From the NCBI GenBank assembly GCA_026418455.1, contig JAOABH010000006.1, forward strand, positions 1-55,017: 55,017 nt of DNA, given 5' to 3'. Below the pieces are notes generated by a model that was given only the letters and a program-made list of their open reading frames with translations, was not told the origin of the DNA and did no database searches. Shown here in pieces: positions 9,729 through 20,035 of the stretch (positions are counted from its first letter, which is position 1; the number at the start of each line of letters is the position of its first letter). A program made the translations under genes and the position numbers. This DNA comes from Hydrogenothermaceae bacterium. GTDB taxonomy: Bacteria; Aquificota; Aquificia; Aquificales; Hydrogenothermaceae.

Positions 9729-11096
9729 TTAAAACATAAATCCTAAAGTAAACCTATAGTGATTCTCATCTTTCTTATTTTTATTGTAATCCAGCCTTGC
9801 ATAGTCAGCCTTTAAAGCTACAAGAGGGTGAGGTTTATAACTGAATCCTATATTGAATACTTGTAGTTTGTGACCTGCAGGTTTTGTATATCCTATTGGA
9901 ATGGCAGAATGAGTATCAATATTTTCATATACACCGAAGAGATATAACTCTTGATTTGTTATATCTGTTAATCTAAAGATGTTATACGCAATCTGAGTGT
10001 AGAATCCCTTTTGCTCCTTTGGAAATCCATCTTTGGTTTTATCTACTCCTATATCCTGTGATATTTTTTCCCCATTATTAACTTTTGTGTAAGCTCCTAC
10101 TGCTCTAATGTCCCAACCGTTATGTTGATACCAAATATAAGGTGATATGATAGTTATATCTCCAAGATCTGCTCCATTTCTCAAACCAAGTTTACTTGTG
10201 GTTCCACCTTTTGATACAACATCTCCAGTCCAGAAAGATCCGCCTATCTTTAAGTTGCTTGGAAGATTATACTCAATTTTACCTGTAAAGCCAACTCCGT
10301 CTGCACTTGCCCTTGCACCTCTCTGTATTAAATTTTTAAGAGGTTGTGTTGAGCTGTAGCTTCCATTTCCTGCTATCATAAGTCCATTGGTTATGTAAAA
10401 CTTGTAATCAAGATTTCCTAACTTTCCATAGGCTCCAAAACCCATCTCTTCCCATGTTGAAAGAAGTAATCTCGTTTCTAAGAATGGTCTTTGAGCTGTT
10501 GGAAATGTAGGAGGTTCATGGTACTCGTTTATTATACCTATAGGTATAAGTAGTAAACCTCCTCTAACTCCAAACTTTTCGCTAAAGTTATAGTCTAAAA
10601 AAGCCATCTCTGTTTTATAGTATCCACCACCATTTCCATGATTTGCATTTGTGGAAGAGTGTTCTAACTCAATTTCGGAGTTGAATTTTAATTTTTCATT
10701 AAATGCATAACCTAAGTAGAGAATCAATCTCTGCATATCTGTTATGTTTTTACTACCTGTAGCTGCGTCATTTCTAACGAAAGTGAGCTCTCCATACCCA
10801 CCTATGGATACGCCTTTTTTATTAAACATTGCCTTTGAGGCAGCCGGACCAAGTCCATAGTAAGGCTTAACCTCAAGTTCTCCTATGACGTTTTCAAGTT
10901 TAAGTTGTCTTATCTCCTCTTTAAGAACTTCTGTCTCTTCCTTCACAACTTTCTGCTGTTGCTGTTCCTTCTTTAACTCCTCTATCTGTTGCTGAAGTAG
11001 TTTTATTTGCTCCTCAAGCTGTTTTATCTTGGAATCATCAGCAAAAGATGACCCAACAGTTGTAAGCATTGCAGCTGTAAGTAAAACCTTCTTCAT
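9729..11096 (-). CDS. outer-membrane porin with N-terminal coiled coil
   Basis: The 455 residues begin with a signal peptide (cleavage near SSFA-DD). A Gln/Lys/Glu-rich coiled coil follows at about 22-70, as in Aquificota and epsilonproteobacterial porins that anchor to the cell wall. The rest is a beta barrel of alternating aromatic strands ending in RFTLGFMF, with the terminal Phe used by the BAM machinery. Substrate is unknown. The start is ATG 11096, 9 nt after AGGAGG; an upstream ATG at about 11102 is in another frame. A Fur-like palindrome overlaps its -10 region, linking it to the FMN-binding gene. Confidence 0.85.
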   Translation of the reverse strand: MKKVLLTAAMLTTVGSSFADDSKIKQLEEQIKLLQQQIEELKKEQQQQKVVKEETEVLKEEIRQLKLENVIGELEVKPYYGLGPAASKAMFNKKGVSIGGYGELTFVRNDAATGSKNITDMQRLILYLGYAFNEKLKFNSEIELEHSSTNANHGNGGGYYKTEMAFLDYNFSEKFGVRGGLLLIPIGIINEYHEPPTFPTAQRPFLETRLLLSTWEEMGFGAYGKLGNLDYKFYITNGLMIAGNGSYSSTQPLKNLIQRGARASADGVGFTGKIEYNLPSNLKIGGSFWTGDVVSKGGTTSKLGLRNGADLGDITIISPYIWYQHNGWDIRAVGAYTKVNNGEKISQDIGVDKTKDGFPKEQKGFYTQIAYNIFRLTDITNQELYLFGVYENIDTHSAIPIGYTKPAGHKLQVFNIGFSYKPHPLVALKADYARLDYNKNKKDENHYRFTLGFMF

Positions 11097-11118
11097 ATGA
11101 CATTACCTCCTATTGAAA

Positions 11119-11135
11119 TTGAAATTATGTCTCAA
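11119..11135 (-). promoter_or_regulatory. Fur-like operator and -10 region of the porin gene
   Basis: In the gene direction it reads TTGAGACATAATTTCAA, differing by one base from the site before the FMN-binding gene. It ends 23 nt before the porin ATG and includes CATAAT as the likely -10. The repressor role and its identity are inferred. Confidence 0.6.
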
Positions 11136-11269
11136 ATTATATTTAAATGATAAATATTTTTCTATGATAGAAAAAGCGATTTCATCATAAAATTATTGAA
11201 ATCCTAGGATTGGAAAGTAATATTAATAATTGTAATAATTGATACATAGATTTTATAGGAGAAAATTTG

Positions 11270-13690
11270 ATGGAATATAAAGGATTAAGCTCTATAGAAG
11301 CACAAAATAAGCTTAAACAGTATGGATATAACAAAATAAAAAATTATCATAAGTTAACAGATATAGATATTTTTATAAACCAATTTAAAAATCCTTATCT
11401 TTTACTGCTTTTATTTACAGCTTTTTTGTCTTTGTTTCTTGGAGAAAAAATTGATGCAGTGATAATAATTTTTATTGTTTTAATAGGTGTAGTTTTAGAT
11501 TTTTGGCAGGAGAGAACTGCCTATAAAACTGTTGAAAAATTACTGTCTATGGTTAAAACTTATGCAACAGCTATAAGAGATGGAAAAGAAATAGAGATTC
11601 CTATAGAAGAAGTTGTTCCAGAAGATATAATTGTATTAAATGCTGGAGATATAGTCCCTGCAGATATGATTTTACTTGAATCGAAAGATTTATTTATAAA
11701 TGAATCTTTACTTACAGGGGAACCTTATCCTGTTGAGAAAAAATCCTCAGATAAGCTCTTTATGGGAACTCATGTTGTAAGTGGATTTGGTGTTGCAAAG
11801 GTTGAAAAAACCGGAGAAAACACTCAGTATGGACAACTAATCAAAAGAGTAGAGCTTGGAAAGGAAGAAACAGACTTTGAAAGAGGATTAAGGCATTTTG
11901 GTTATTCCCTTTTAGAGATAGCTACAATCTTGATTTTAATAGTTTTTACCATTAATGCATATTTTAATAGAGGTATTATAGAATCCTTACTTTTTTCCCT
12001 TTCCCTTGGGATTGGTATAGCTCCAGTGCTTTTACCAGCTGTAGTTAGTATAGGACTGTCCTACGGAGCAAAACATATGGCACGAAAAGGTGCTATAGTT
12101 AAGAGATTAGTATCTATAGAAAATTTTGGTAGTATGGATATCCTCTGTACTGATAAAACCGGAACTTTAACCTTAGGTCAGATGAAAGTTTATAGTTATA
12201 TTGATATTACAGATAAGGAAAATGAAAGATTGCATATTTATGCTTGTTTAAATGCTATTTTTCAGACAGGTTATGAAAATCCAATTGATGAAGCTATAAA
12301 ATCTACCTGTGATAAAAATCTATCGTCAAGTTACAAAAAATTAGATGAAATTCCATACGATTTTAATAGAAAAAGATTGTCTATCTTGATTAAAGAAGAG
12401 GATAAAAACATAGTTATAACAAAAGGTGCCTATAAAGAAGTTTTAGGTATATGTAAATATGTAGAGGTAGAAAATGAGATTAAACCTATAGAGTATTTTA
12501 AAGAGCAAATAGAAAATCTGTATTTTAGATATAGTAAAGAAGGTTTTAAGATTATTGTGTTGGCTTATAAAGAAACAGAAAAAGACAGTTTAGCTTATGC
12601 AGATGAAAACTCAATGATACTTTTGGGATTTATTATTCTTTTTGATCCCCTTAGAGAAGATGCAAAAGAGACAATAGAAAGATTAAAAAATTATGGAGTA
12701 AATGTAAAGATAATAACCGGAGATAACAGGTTAGTTGCATTACATATAGCAAAATCCTTAGGTATCGGAGAAAAGATATTAACCGGAGAGGAACTCTCAA
12801 AACTTAATTCTGGGGCATTATTAAACATCATAAAAGACATTACTATATTTGCAGAGTTAACACCCCTTCAAAAAGAGACAGTTGTTCATTATCTAAAAAA
12901 AGCAGGTTTTACAGTAGGCTATATGGGAGATGGTATAAATGATATTGCTGCTATGAGAGCCTCTGACGTTGCTATTTCTGTCCAAAATGCTGTTGATATA
13001 GCAAAAGAAACTGCAGATATAGTTATGACAAGTTACAATTTAAATCTAATAGCAGATGCAATTTTAGAGGGTAGAAAAACATTTTTAAACACTCTTAAAT
13101 ACATATTTATGCAAACAAGTTCAAATTTTGGAAATGTATTTTCAATGGCAGGAGCATCTTTAATAGTTCCATTTTTACCTTTACTGCCAAAGCAAGTTCT
13201 TACTATTAATATGCTTAGTGATACAGCCGTAATGTCAATCCCTGCTGACAGTGTAGATAAAGACTGGATAGAAAAACCTGTTAAATGGAATTTAGATTTT
13301 ATAAAAAAATTTATGTTTATATTTGGACTTATCAGCTCTTTATACGATTATATCACTTTTACTTTTTTGTTATATATTTTAAAGGCAGATACATATATCT
13401 TTAGAAGTGGATGGTTTTTAGAAAGTATTTTAACTCAGCTTGCTGTTCTCCTTGTCCTTAGAACTAGAAAGCCATTTTATAAGAGTAAACCTTCAAAACT
13501 ATTGATAATTACTGTTTCTGCAATTTTTGTAGTTTCTTTTATTCTTCCTTATACACCCATAGGAAAGCTTTTAGAACTTTATCCTCTAAATATAGAGACA
13601 TACATATTTGTATTTTGCGTAATTATATCCTATGTGATAACTGTAGAGATAGGTAAATTTTTATTTTACCGTAAGATAATATCAAAATAA
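11270..13690 (+). CDS. P3-type ATPase (MgtA-like, possible Mg2+ or H+ transporter)
   Basis: This is an inner-membrane P-type ATPase of about 806 residues. It has actuator motif LLTGEPYPVEK, phosphorylated Asp in DILCTDKTGTLT, ITGDN and MGDGINDIAAMRASDVAISV. The segment after the P domain (TSSNFGNVFSMAGAS, FLPLLPKQVL, then IPADSVD and PVKWN) is close to MgtA/MgtB magnesium importers. However, M4 reads PVLLP (12023-12037), without the Glu of MgtA PEMLP, and resembles the PVGLP of P3A proton pumps. It is about 90 residues shorter than MgtA. ATG 11270 follows AGGAG by 8 nt; a TTG lies one codon earlier. It overlaps apbE convergently. Confidence 0.85.
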   Translation: MEYKGLSSIEAQNKLKQYGYNKIKNYHKLTDIDIFINQFKNPYLLLLLFTAFLSLFLGEKIDAVIIIFIVLIGVVLDFWQERTAYKTVEKLLSMVKTYATAIRDGKEIEIPIEEVVPEDIIVLNAGDIVPADMILLESKDLFINESLLTGEPYPVEKKSSDKLFMGTHVVSGFGVAKVEKTGENTQYGQLIKRVELGKEETDFERGLRHFGYSLLEIATILILIVFTINAYFNRGIIESLLFSLSLGIGIAPVLLPAVVSIGLSYGAKHMARKGAIVKRLVSIENFGSMDILCTDKTGTLTLGQMKVYSYIDITDKENERLHIYACLNAIFQTGYENPIDEAIKSTCDKNLSSSYKKLDEIPYDFNRKRLSILIKEEDKNIVITKGAYKEVLGICKYVEVENEIKPIEYFKEQIENLYFRYSKEGFKIIVLAYKETEKDSLAYADENSMILLGFIILFDPLREDAKETIERLKNYGVNVKIITGDNRLVALHIAKSLGIGEKILTGEELSKLNSGALLNIIKDITIFAELTPLQKETVVHYLKKAGFTVGYMGDGINDIAAMRASDVAISVQNAVDIAKETADIVMTSYNLNLIADAILEGRKTFLNTLKYIFMQTSSNFGNVFSMAGASLIVPFLPLLPKQVLTINMLSDTAVMSIPADSVDKDWIEKPVKWNLDFIKKFMFIFGLISSLYDYITFTFLLYILKADTYIFRSGWFLESILTQLAVLLVLRTRKPFYKSKPSKLLIITVSAIFVVSFILPYTPIGKLLELYPLNIETYIFVFCVIISYVITVEIGKFLFYRKIISK

Positions 13691-14538
13691 CTTCTAAATT
13701 TAGAATTAAACCAAATAGAGCCGTCCTTAAAAAGGATGAATACTCCAAAATCTTGATTGTCTTTTAAAAATTTCTCTCTATTTTCTCTATCCATTGAAAA
13801 AATTCCTGTTGATAAAGCATCTGTTATGCTACAATCTGTATAAGCAACGGTAATTTGTAGTATCTCCGTAGGTTTTCCTATTATATGGTCTTGGAAGTAA
13901 TTTCCTGAGGTTGAAAGACATACATCTTTTTTATTTATAACTTCTGCTAAAATGTCTTTTGTTTGTGGATTGTATATACCTAACCTTCTCTTCTGTCCCC
14001 AAACTTTTAAATCTCCGGCTATGGCTATAAATCCTGTAGGCAATTTATCTTTATATCTTTGATAAGCCTTTTCTACTGCATATCCCTTTCCTATTCCTCC
14101 AAGATCTATAGCCATTCCTTCTTTGGTAAGACATACTTTGTTATTTTCTATCTTTATATTTCTATAATCTATCAAATTAAATGCTGTCTCTCTCGGTAAT
14201 ATGTTTTTCCTTTTATAATTTATAGTAACTGATCCAACTGTTATATCAAAATAGCCACCTGTTAGCTCAGAAACATATACAGCTTGCTTGATTACTTCTA
14301 ATGTCTCTGGAGAAACCTCCACACATTCTTTACCTGCTACGCTGTTTATTTTTTCTATATCTGAATCATCTCTATAATCAGATAGAATTTTATCCAGATA
14401 AGATATATATCTATATATCTCATAGTTATACTTTTTTGTATCTACTATAAGATACGTTCCCATTACGTTGAATACTTTTTCCTCTCCGAAAGCTGTCAAT
14501 GAAAAAATGATAATCATCAAGTAAATAATCTTAACCAT
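13666..14538 (-). CDS. apbE: FAD:protein FMN transferase
   Basis: ApbE transfers FMN from FAD to a Thr/Ser of FMN-binding domains in exported proteins, using Mg2+. The 290 residues have an N-terminal signal (MVKIIYLMIIIFSLTAFG), VMGTYLIV, the DLGGIGKGYAVEKAY flavin-site motif, GDLKVWG, and SITDALSTGIFSMDRE near the C terminus. No lipobox Cys is evident, so it is probably periplasmic or anchored by its N-terminal helix. The FMN-binding protein at 9088-9609 is the evident local substrate. The gene ends inside the ATPase gene (25-bp convergent overlap). It starts 95 bp from the Fur-like palindrome at 14633. Confidence 0.93.
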   Translation of the reverse strand: MVKIIYLMIIIFSLTAFGEEKVFNVMGTYLIVDTKKYNYEIYRYISYLDKILSDYRDDSDIEKINSVAGKECVEVSPETLEVIKQAVYVSELTGGYFDITVGSVTINYKRKNILPRETAFNLIDYRNIKIENNKVCLTKEGMAIDLGGIGKGYAVEKAYQRYKDKLPTGFIAIAGDLKVWGQKRRLGIYNPQTKDILAEVINKKDVCLSTSGNYFQDHIIGKPTEILQITVAYTDCSITDALSTGIFSMDRENREKFLKDNQDFGVFILFKDGSIWFNSKFRSYFDIILR

Positions 14539-14632
14539 TTAAATACCAACCTCAAAAAGGATTTATAAACAGTTAAATATAAAGTTTATTCAGTGGTTCT
14601 GATTTTAATCATAGAATTTCTCCTTTATTTAT

Positions 14633-14649
14633 TTGAGAATAAATCTCAA
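14633..14649 (+). promoter_or_regulatory. Fur-like operator upstream of the 55-aa gene
   Basis: TTGAGA-ATAAA-TCTCAA is a perfect inverted repeat ending 20 nt before ATG 14670. It is the third copy of the pattern before the porin and FMN-binding genes. It lies between divergent apbE and the small gene, so it could control both, but the distance to apbE is larger. Confidence 0.55.
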
Positions 14650-14669
14650 TTAAAATTTGGAGGTAGAAA

Positions 14670-14837
14670 ATGTCTATTAAAGAAGTTGAAATTAGAATCA
14701 ATCAAATCTCTGAAGAATTTACAGAGTTAATACAGAAAGAGGAGAATTATGAAAAGAAAATTAAGCTTTTTGAAAGTTTTTACAAAACATTAAATCTTAT
14801 TCAGGATATATACAATCCTACAAAAATTCTAAATTAA
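14670..14837 (+). CDS. small helical protein, 55 aa, unknown
   Basis: ATG 14670 follows GGAGG by 6 nt and runs to TAA at 14837. The product is highly charged and probably all helix (ISEEFTELIQKEENYEKKIK ... [15 protein letters not shown]), with no Cys, signal or membrane segment. I do not recognise a family. Support for a real gene is the strong ribosome site, a Fur-like operator at the same distance as in two neighbouring units, and a clean frame. It overlaps the end of rlmB convergently by 9 bp. Confidence 0.6.
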   Translation: MSIKEVEIRINQISEEFTELIQKEENYEKKIKLFESFYKTLNLIQDIYNPTKILN

Positions 14838-15552
14838 CTTTTTAACAACTTCCCAAATTGCTATTGCTGTTGCAGAAGAGACATTTAAAGATGTTACTTT
14901 ACCTTTCATAGGAATAGTTGCAATTATGTCTGCTGTGTCTAATACAGATTTTGAAACTCCTTTACCCTCAGAGCCAACAACTATTGCAAGGGGAAAGGGA
15001 AAATCTATCTCGTTTATATTTTTACCGCCTTTTTCAACTGCAACAACCCATCCACCTTTTTTCTTAAACTTTTCAAGAAAGGTGGATAAACTTCCTACTT
15101 TCGCTATTGGCAAGTAGAATATAGCTCCTGTAGATGCTTTTACTACTGTTTCATTCATAGGGCTTGATCTTTCTCTTGGGACAACTATGCCAATTCCTCC
15201 TAAAACTTCTGTAGTTCTTATAATGTTTCCTACATTTTGCGGGTCTGTTATATGGTCTAAAACTACAATAAAACCTTTCTCCTTTATAACTTTCTCTATA
15301 AGTTTATCTTCATCCGTGTATTTTATTGGACTGATTAATGCCACTACACCTTGTGTTTTCTTTGTTCCGGCAAGTTCTTCAACTTTCTGACGGGAGACTT
15401 TCTGGACTTTTACTTTTCTTTTTGTGGCAAGTTCTAAAAGCTCTTTTGGTGGATGGCTATCATGGGCTATCAGTATTTTTTCTAAACTTCTTCCGGCTTT
15501 CAGAGCTTCTATTACCGGATTTCTTCCCCATATAACTATTGATTTATTTTCT

Positions 15553-15560
<8 letters not shown>
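14829..15560 (-). CDS. rlmB: 23S rRNA (guanosine-2'-O-)-methyltransferase, TrmH/SpoU family
   Basis: This 243-residue protein has an N-terminal substrate-binding domain ([16 protein letters not shown]) and a C-terminal trefoil-knot SPOUT domain. The knot shows [42 protein letters not shown], and [20 protein letters not shown]. These are the three SpoU motifs for 2'-O ribose methylation. RlmB (G2251 in 23S rRNA) is the usual assignment for this length and N terminus, though a tRNA target cannot be excluded. It overlaps fmt by 8 bp on the same strand. Confidence 0.9.
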
Positions 15561-17730
<2,170 letters not shown>

Positions 17731-17742
17731 AATCTTTTAGAT

Positions 17743-17766
17743 AAGGGGCCTTTAGGCCCCTTTTTT
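17743..17766. terminator. hairpin between rpmB and the SemiSWEET-like gene
   Basis: GGGGCC-TTTA-GGCCCC has six T on its plus-strand side. On the minus strand, where the genes lie, the stem is followed by TTATCT. It is probably the rpmB terminator, possibly leaky. The strong U-run faces the strand that carries no upstream gene. Confidence 0.6.
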
Positions 17767-17767
17767 G

Positions 17768-17959
17768 TTAAACAGCTTTCTTAACTTTTCCGGCTTTCAA
17801 ACATTTAGAGCAAACATAAACTCTCTTTGTTGAACCATCTGGCAAAACAACCCTAACTCTTCTTAAATTTGGTTTCCATGTTCTTCTTTCTGTTGTAGCA
17901 GAGTGGGCAACTGTATTTCCAAAAACTGTCTTCTTTCCACAAACTGAGCAAGCAGCCAT
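17768..17959 (-). CDS. rpmB: 50S ribosomal protein L28
   Basis: The 63-residue protein begins MAACSVCGKKTVFGNTVAHS and ends YVCSKCLKAGKVKKAV. It keeps two CxxC pairs, the zinc-binding C+ form of L28. The ATG at 17959 is chosen over an in-frame start 10 codons upstream because it follows an AGGAGG and matches the family N terminus. Flanked by a hairpin, it may be monocistronic. Confidence 0.97.
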   Translation of the reverse strand: MAACSVCGKKTVFGNTVAHSATTERRTWKPNLRRVRVVLPDGSTKRVYVCSKCLKAGKVKKAV

Positions 17960-18011
17960 ATAATCTTCCTCCTTGAAAAATTTTAACAAGTCAAATATTT
18001 TAGCATAAATT

Positions 18012-19418
18012 TTAATCCAAATCCATCTTTCCCGGATTTATGAGATTTTCAGGGTCAAACACTCTCTTAATTTTCCTCATAATATCCATCTCCTGAGGAC
18101 TAAACTGCTTTCTCATAAATTCAGCTTTTGTTATACCAACTCCGTGTTCTCCAGTGATTGAACCTCTGTAAGAGAGGGCAAGTTCAAAAACTTCCTCTAC
18201 TGCTTTTTCAGCTCTTGCTACTTCGTCAGGGTCAAGACCGTTTATCATAAAGTTGGCATGAACGTTTCCATCTCCTATATGTCCAAAATTCACCATTTTT
18301 AAATTATATCTTTTCCCTATTCCTCTCAATTTCGGAAGAGCCTCTGGTAGATAACTTCTTGGAAAAACTATGTCTTCGTTAATCTTTGTCCTTCCAAGTT
18401 TTGATACTGCCGGAGATAGAGATCTCCTTGCTTCCCAGAGTTTTTCAGCCTCTCTGTCAGTCTTTGCTACTTCTACCTTTGCACCGTTTAATTCACATAT
18501 TTTTGCCACTTCCATTATCTCATCTTCAATGGCTTTTGGGTGTCCATCAACTTCTATAAGTAGTATAACTTCTGCATCTCTCGGTAGTCCAAAATGTCCA
18601 AAATCTTCAACTGCATTTATAGCAAGTTTATCCATAAACTCAAGAGCTGAAGGTTGAATGCCTGCTTTAAATATGTCTTTTACGGTCTTACCTACCGACT
18701 CTAAATCCATATAAACCGCTTTGACAGTTTTTTTAGCTTTTGGTTTAGGTATAAGTTTTACAGTTATACCTGTGAATATTCCAAGTGTCCCTTCACTACC
18801 TATAAGTAATCTGGTCAGGTCATATCCTGCTACATCTTTAAGTGTTATCCTTCCTGTGTGTATTATATCTCCTGTGTGTATGACTGTATCTAACTCCATT
18901 ATATATTCTCTGGTTACACCGTATTTAACACATCTTGGACCTCCGGCATTCTCAGCTACATTTCCCCCCATAGTACAGAATTTATAACTTGCTGGATCTG
19001 GAGGGTAAAATAAACCTTTTTTTTCAACAGCTTGCTGTAATTTGTAGGTTATCACTCCAGGTTGGACTTTTGCAACAGCATTGTCTTCATCTATCCATAG
19101 GATTTTATCCATCTTCTCGAAAGATATTAAGACACCACCTTTTACAGGTATAGCTCCTCCTGTATACCCAGAGCCTGCTCCCCTTGGTGTTATCGGAACT
19201 CCATTTTCATAGCATATCTTAACAACCTTTTGAACATCTTCTTCAGATTCCGGAATAACAACAACATCAGGAGGATAACTTAATCTTGTAGCATCGTAAG
19301 AGTACAGCATCCTATCCATCTCATCATCTAATACATTATGATGTCCAATAGCTTCTTTTAGAGCTCTCTTTACAGATTCCGGAACGGGTATTTTTTCAAC
19401 TGGTTTTACTTTAAACAT
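18012..19418 (-). CDS. glcD: FAD-linked oxidase, glycolate oxidase subunit GlcD-like
   Basis: The 468-residue protein of the PCMH-type FAD family oxidises 2-hydroxy acids (glycolate or D-lactate). The FAD domain has VVVIPESEEDVQKVV, TPRGAGSGYTGGAIP, GGNVAENAGGPRCVKYG and GSEGTLGIF. The C-terminal substrate domain has NFGHIGDGNVHANF and GEHGVG, ending FDPENLINPGKMD. A start 40 codons upstream is open but adds a basic, atypical extension. ATG 19418, with GAGG ahead, matches the family. No glcE or glcF lies beside it. Confidence 0.92.
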   Translation of the reverse strand: MFKVKPVEKIPVPESVKRALKEAIGHHNVLDDEMDRMLYSYDATRLSYPPDVVVIPESEEDVQKVVKICYENGVPITPRGAGSGYTGGAIPVKGGVLISFEKMDKILWIDEDNAVAKVQPGVITYKLQQAVEKKGLFYPPDPASYKFCTMGGNVAENAGGPRCVKYGVTREYIMELDTVIHTGDIIHTGRITLKDVAGYDLTRLLIGSEGTLGIFTGITVKLIPKPKAKKTVKAVYMDLESVGKTVKDIFKAGIQPSALEFMDKLAINAVEDFGHFGLPRDAEVILLIEVDGHPKAIEDEIMEVAKICELNGAKVEVAKTDREAEKLWEARRSLSPAVSKLGRTKINEDIVFPRSYLPEALPKLRGIGKRYNLKMVNFGHIGDGNVHANFMINGLDPDEVARAEKAVEEVFELALSYRGSITGEHGVGITKAEFMRKQFSPQEMDIMRKIKRVFDPENLINPGKMDLD

Positions 19419-19509
19419 ACCGTATAACCTCACAGAAATTTTTAACATTAAATTATTATATTCTTTTTTCCGTTTCCTTAAACTGCTTCTTATCATTAAA
19501 AAAATTAAT

Positions 19510-19538
19510 TTGACAAAAATACGGTTTAGAGTTATCAT
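19510..19538 (+). promoter_or_regulatory. sigma-70-type promoter for the coiled-coil lipoprotein
   Basis: A perfect -35 TTGACA (19510-19515), a 17-bp spacer and -10 TATCAT (19533-19538) lie 33 bp before the lipoprotein ATG. This is one of the strongest promoters seen in the window, consistent with an abundant envelope protein. Confidence 0.75.
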
Positions 19539-19571
19539 TAAAAATGAATAATATCTGTAGGAGGTAGAAAA

Positions 19572-19943
19572 ATGAAGAAGTTATTAGCTTTAACAGTAGC
19601 AGTAGGTGCTTTAACTATTGCAAGCTGTGCAAACTATGCTACAAAAGAGTATGTGGACCAACAGATTGCTGGTCTGAATCAAAAAGTTTCTTCTGTTGAG
19701 TCAAAACTTTCTGCTCTTGAAAAAGAAGTTGCAGCTTTAAAATCTCAATCTGGCCAAACTGCTGGACTTGCTGACAGAGTATCAAATCTTGAAGCAAAAG
19801 TTAATGAGATGAAAAATACCTGCCCAACAGCATGCTCTGACAGAATTAACGCTTTAGAGAAAGATGTTTCTGCTTTAAAAGAAAAAGTTGAAAAACAAAC
19901 TTCTCATATGGAGAGAGAGGTAGAAAAAAGTATGCGAAAGTAA
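19572..19943 (+). CDS. coiled-coil lipoprotein, paralogue of the next gene
   Basis: The 123 residues begin with a lipoprotein signal (lipobox IASC, Cys19). ATKEYVDQQIAGLN follows, then an Ala/Lys/Glu/Leu heptad coiled coil with a CPTAC pair in the middle and the end SHMEREVEKSMRK. The size and layout resemble Lpp-type trimeric envelope coiled coils, but no clear Lpp homology is visible. The next gene shares TKEYVD, the CPxxC pair and the SHME-EVEKSM end. It has a strong promoter and AGGAGGT ribosome site. A structural envelope role is inferred. Confidence 0.75.
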   Translation: MKKLLALTVAVGALTIASCANYATKEYVDQQIAGLNQKVSSVESKLSALEKEVAALKSQSGQTAGLADRVSNLEAKVNEMKNTCPTACSDRINALEKDVSALKEKVEKQTSHMEREVEKSMRK

Positions 19944-19947
19944 TATA

Positions 19948-19970
19948 TCAGAGGGATCTTACCCCTCTGA
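19948..19970 (+). terminator. hairpin between the two coiled-coil genes
   Basis: TCAGAGGG and CCCTCTGA arms enclose a 7-nt loop, with no T-run. It may be a partial stop or a 3'-end stabiliser giving unequal expression of the two paralogues. Confidence 0.5.
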
Positions 19971-20035
19971 AGGCTACAGTTATAGAGAAAGAGGGTGAGT
20001 ATATCATCCTCTTAGAAAGAGTAAGGAGGTAAAAA

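Noticed and set aside
17960-17989. Ten-residue N-terminal extension of L28
   Set aside because: It is not found in L28 proteins, and AGGAGG sits before the inner ATG.
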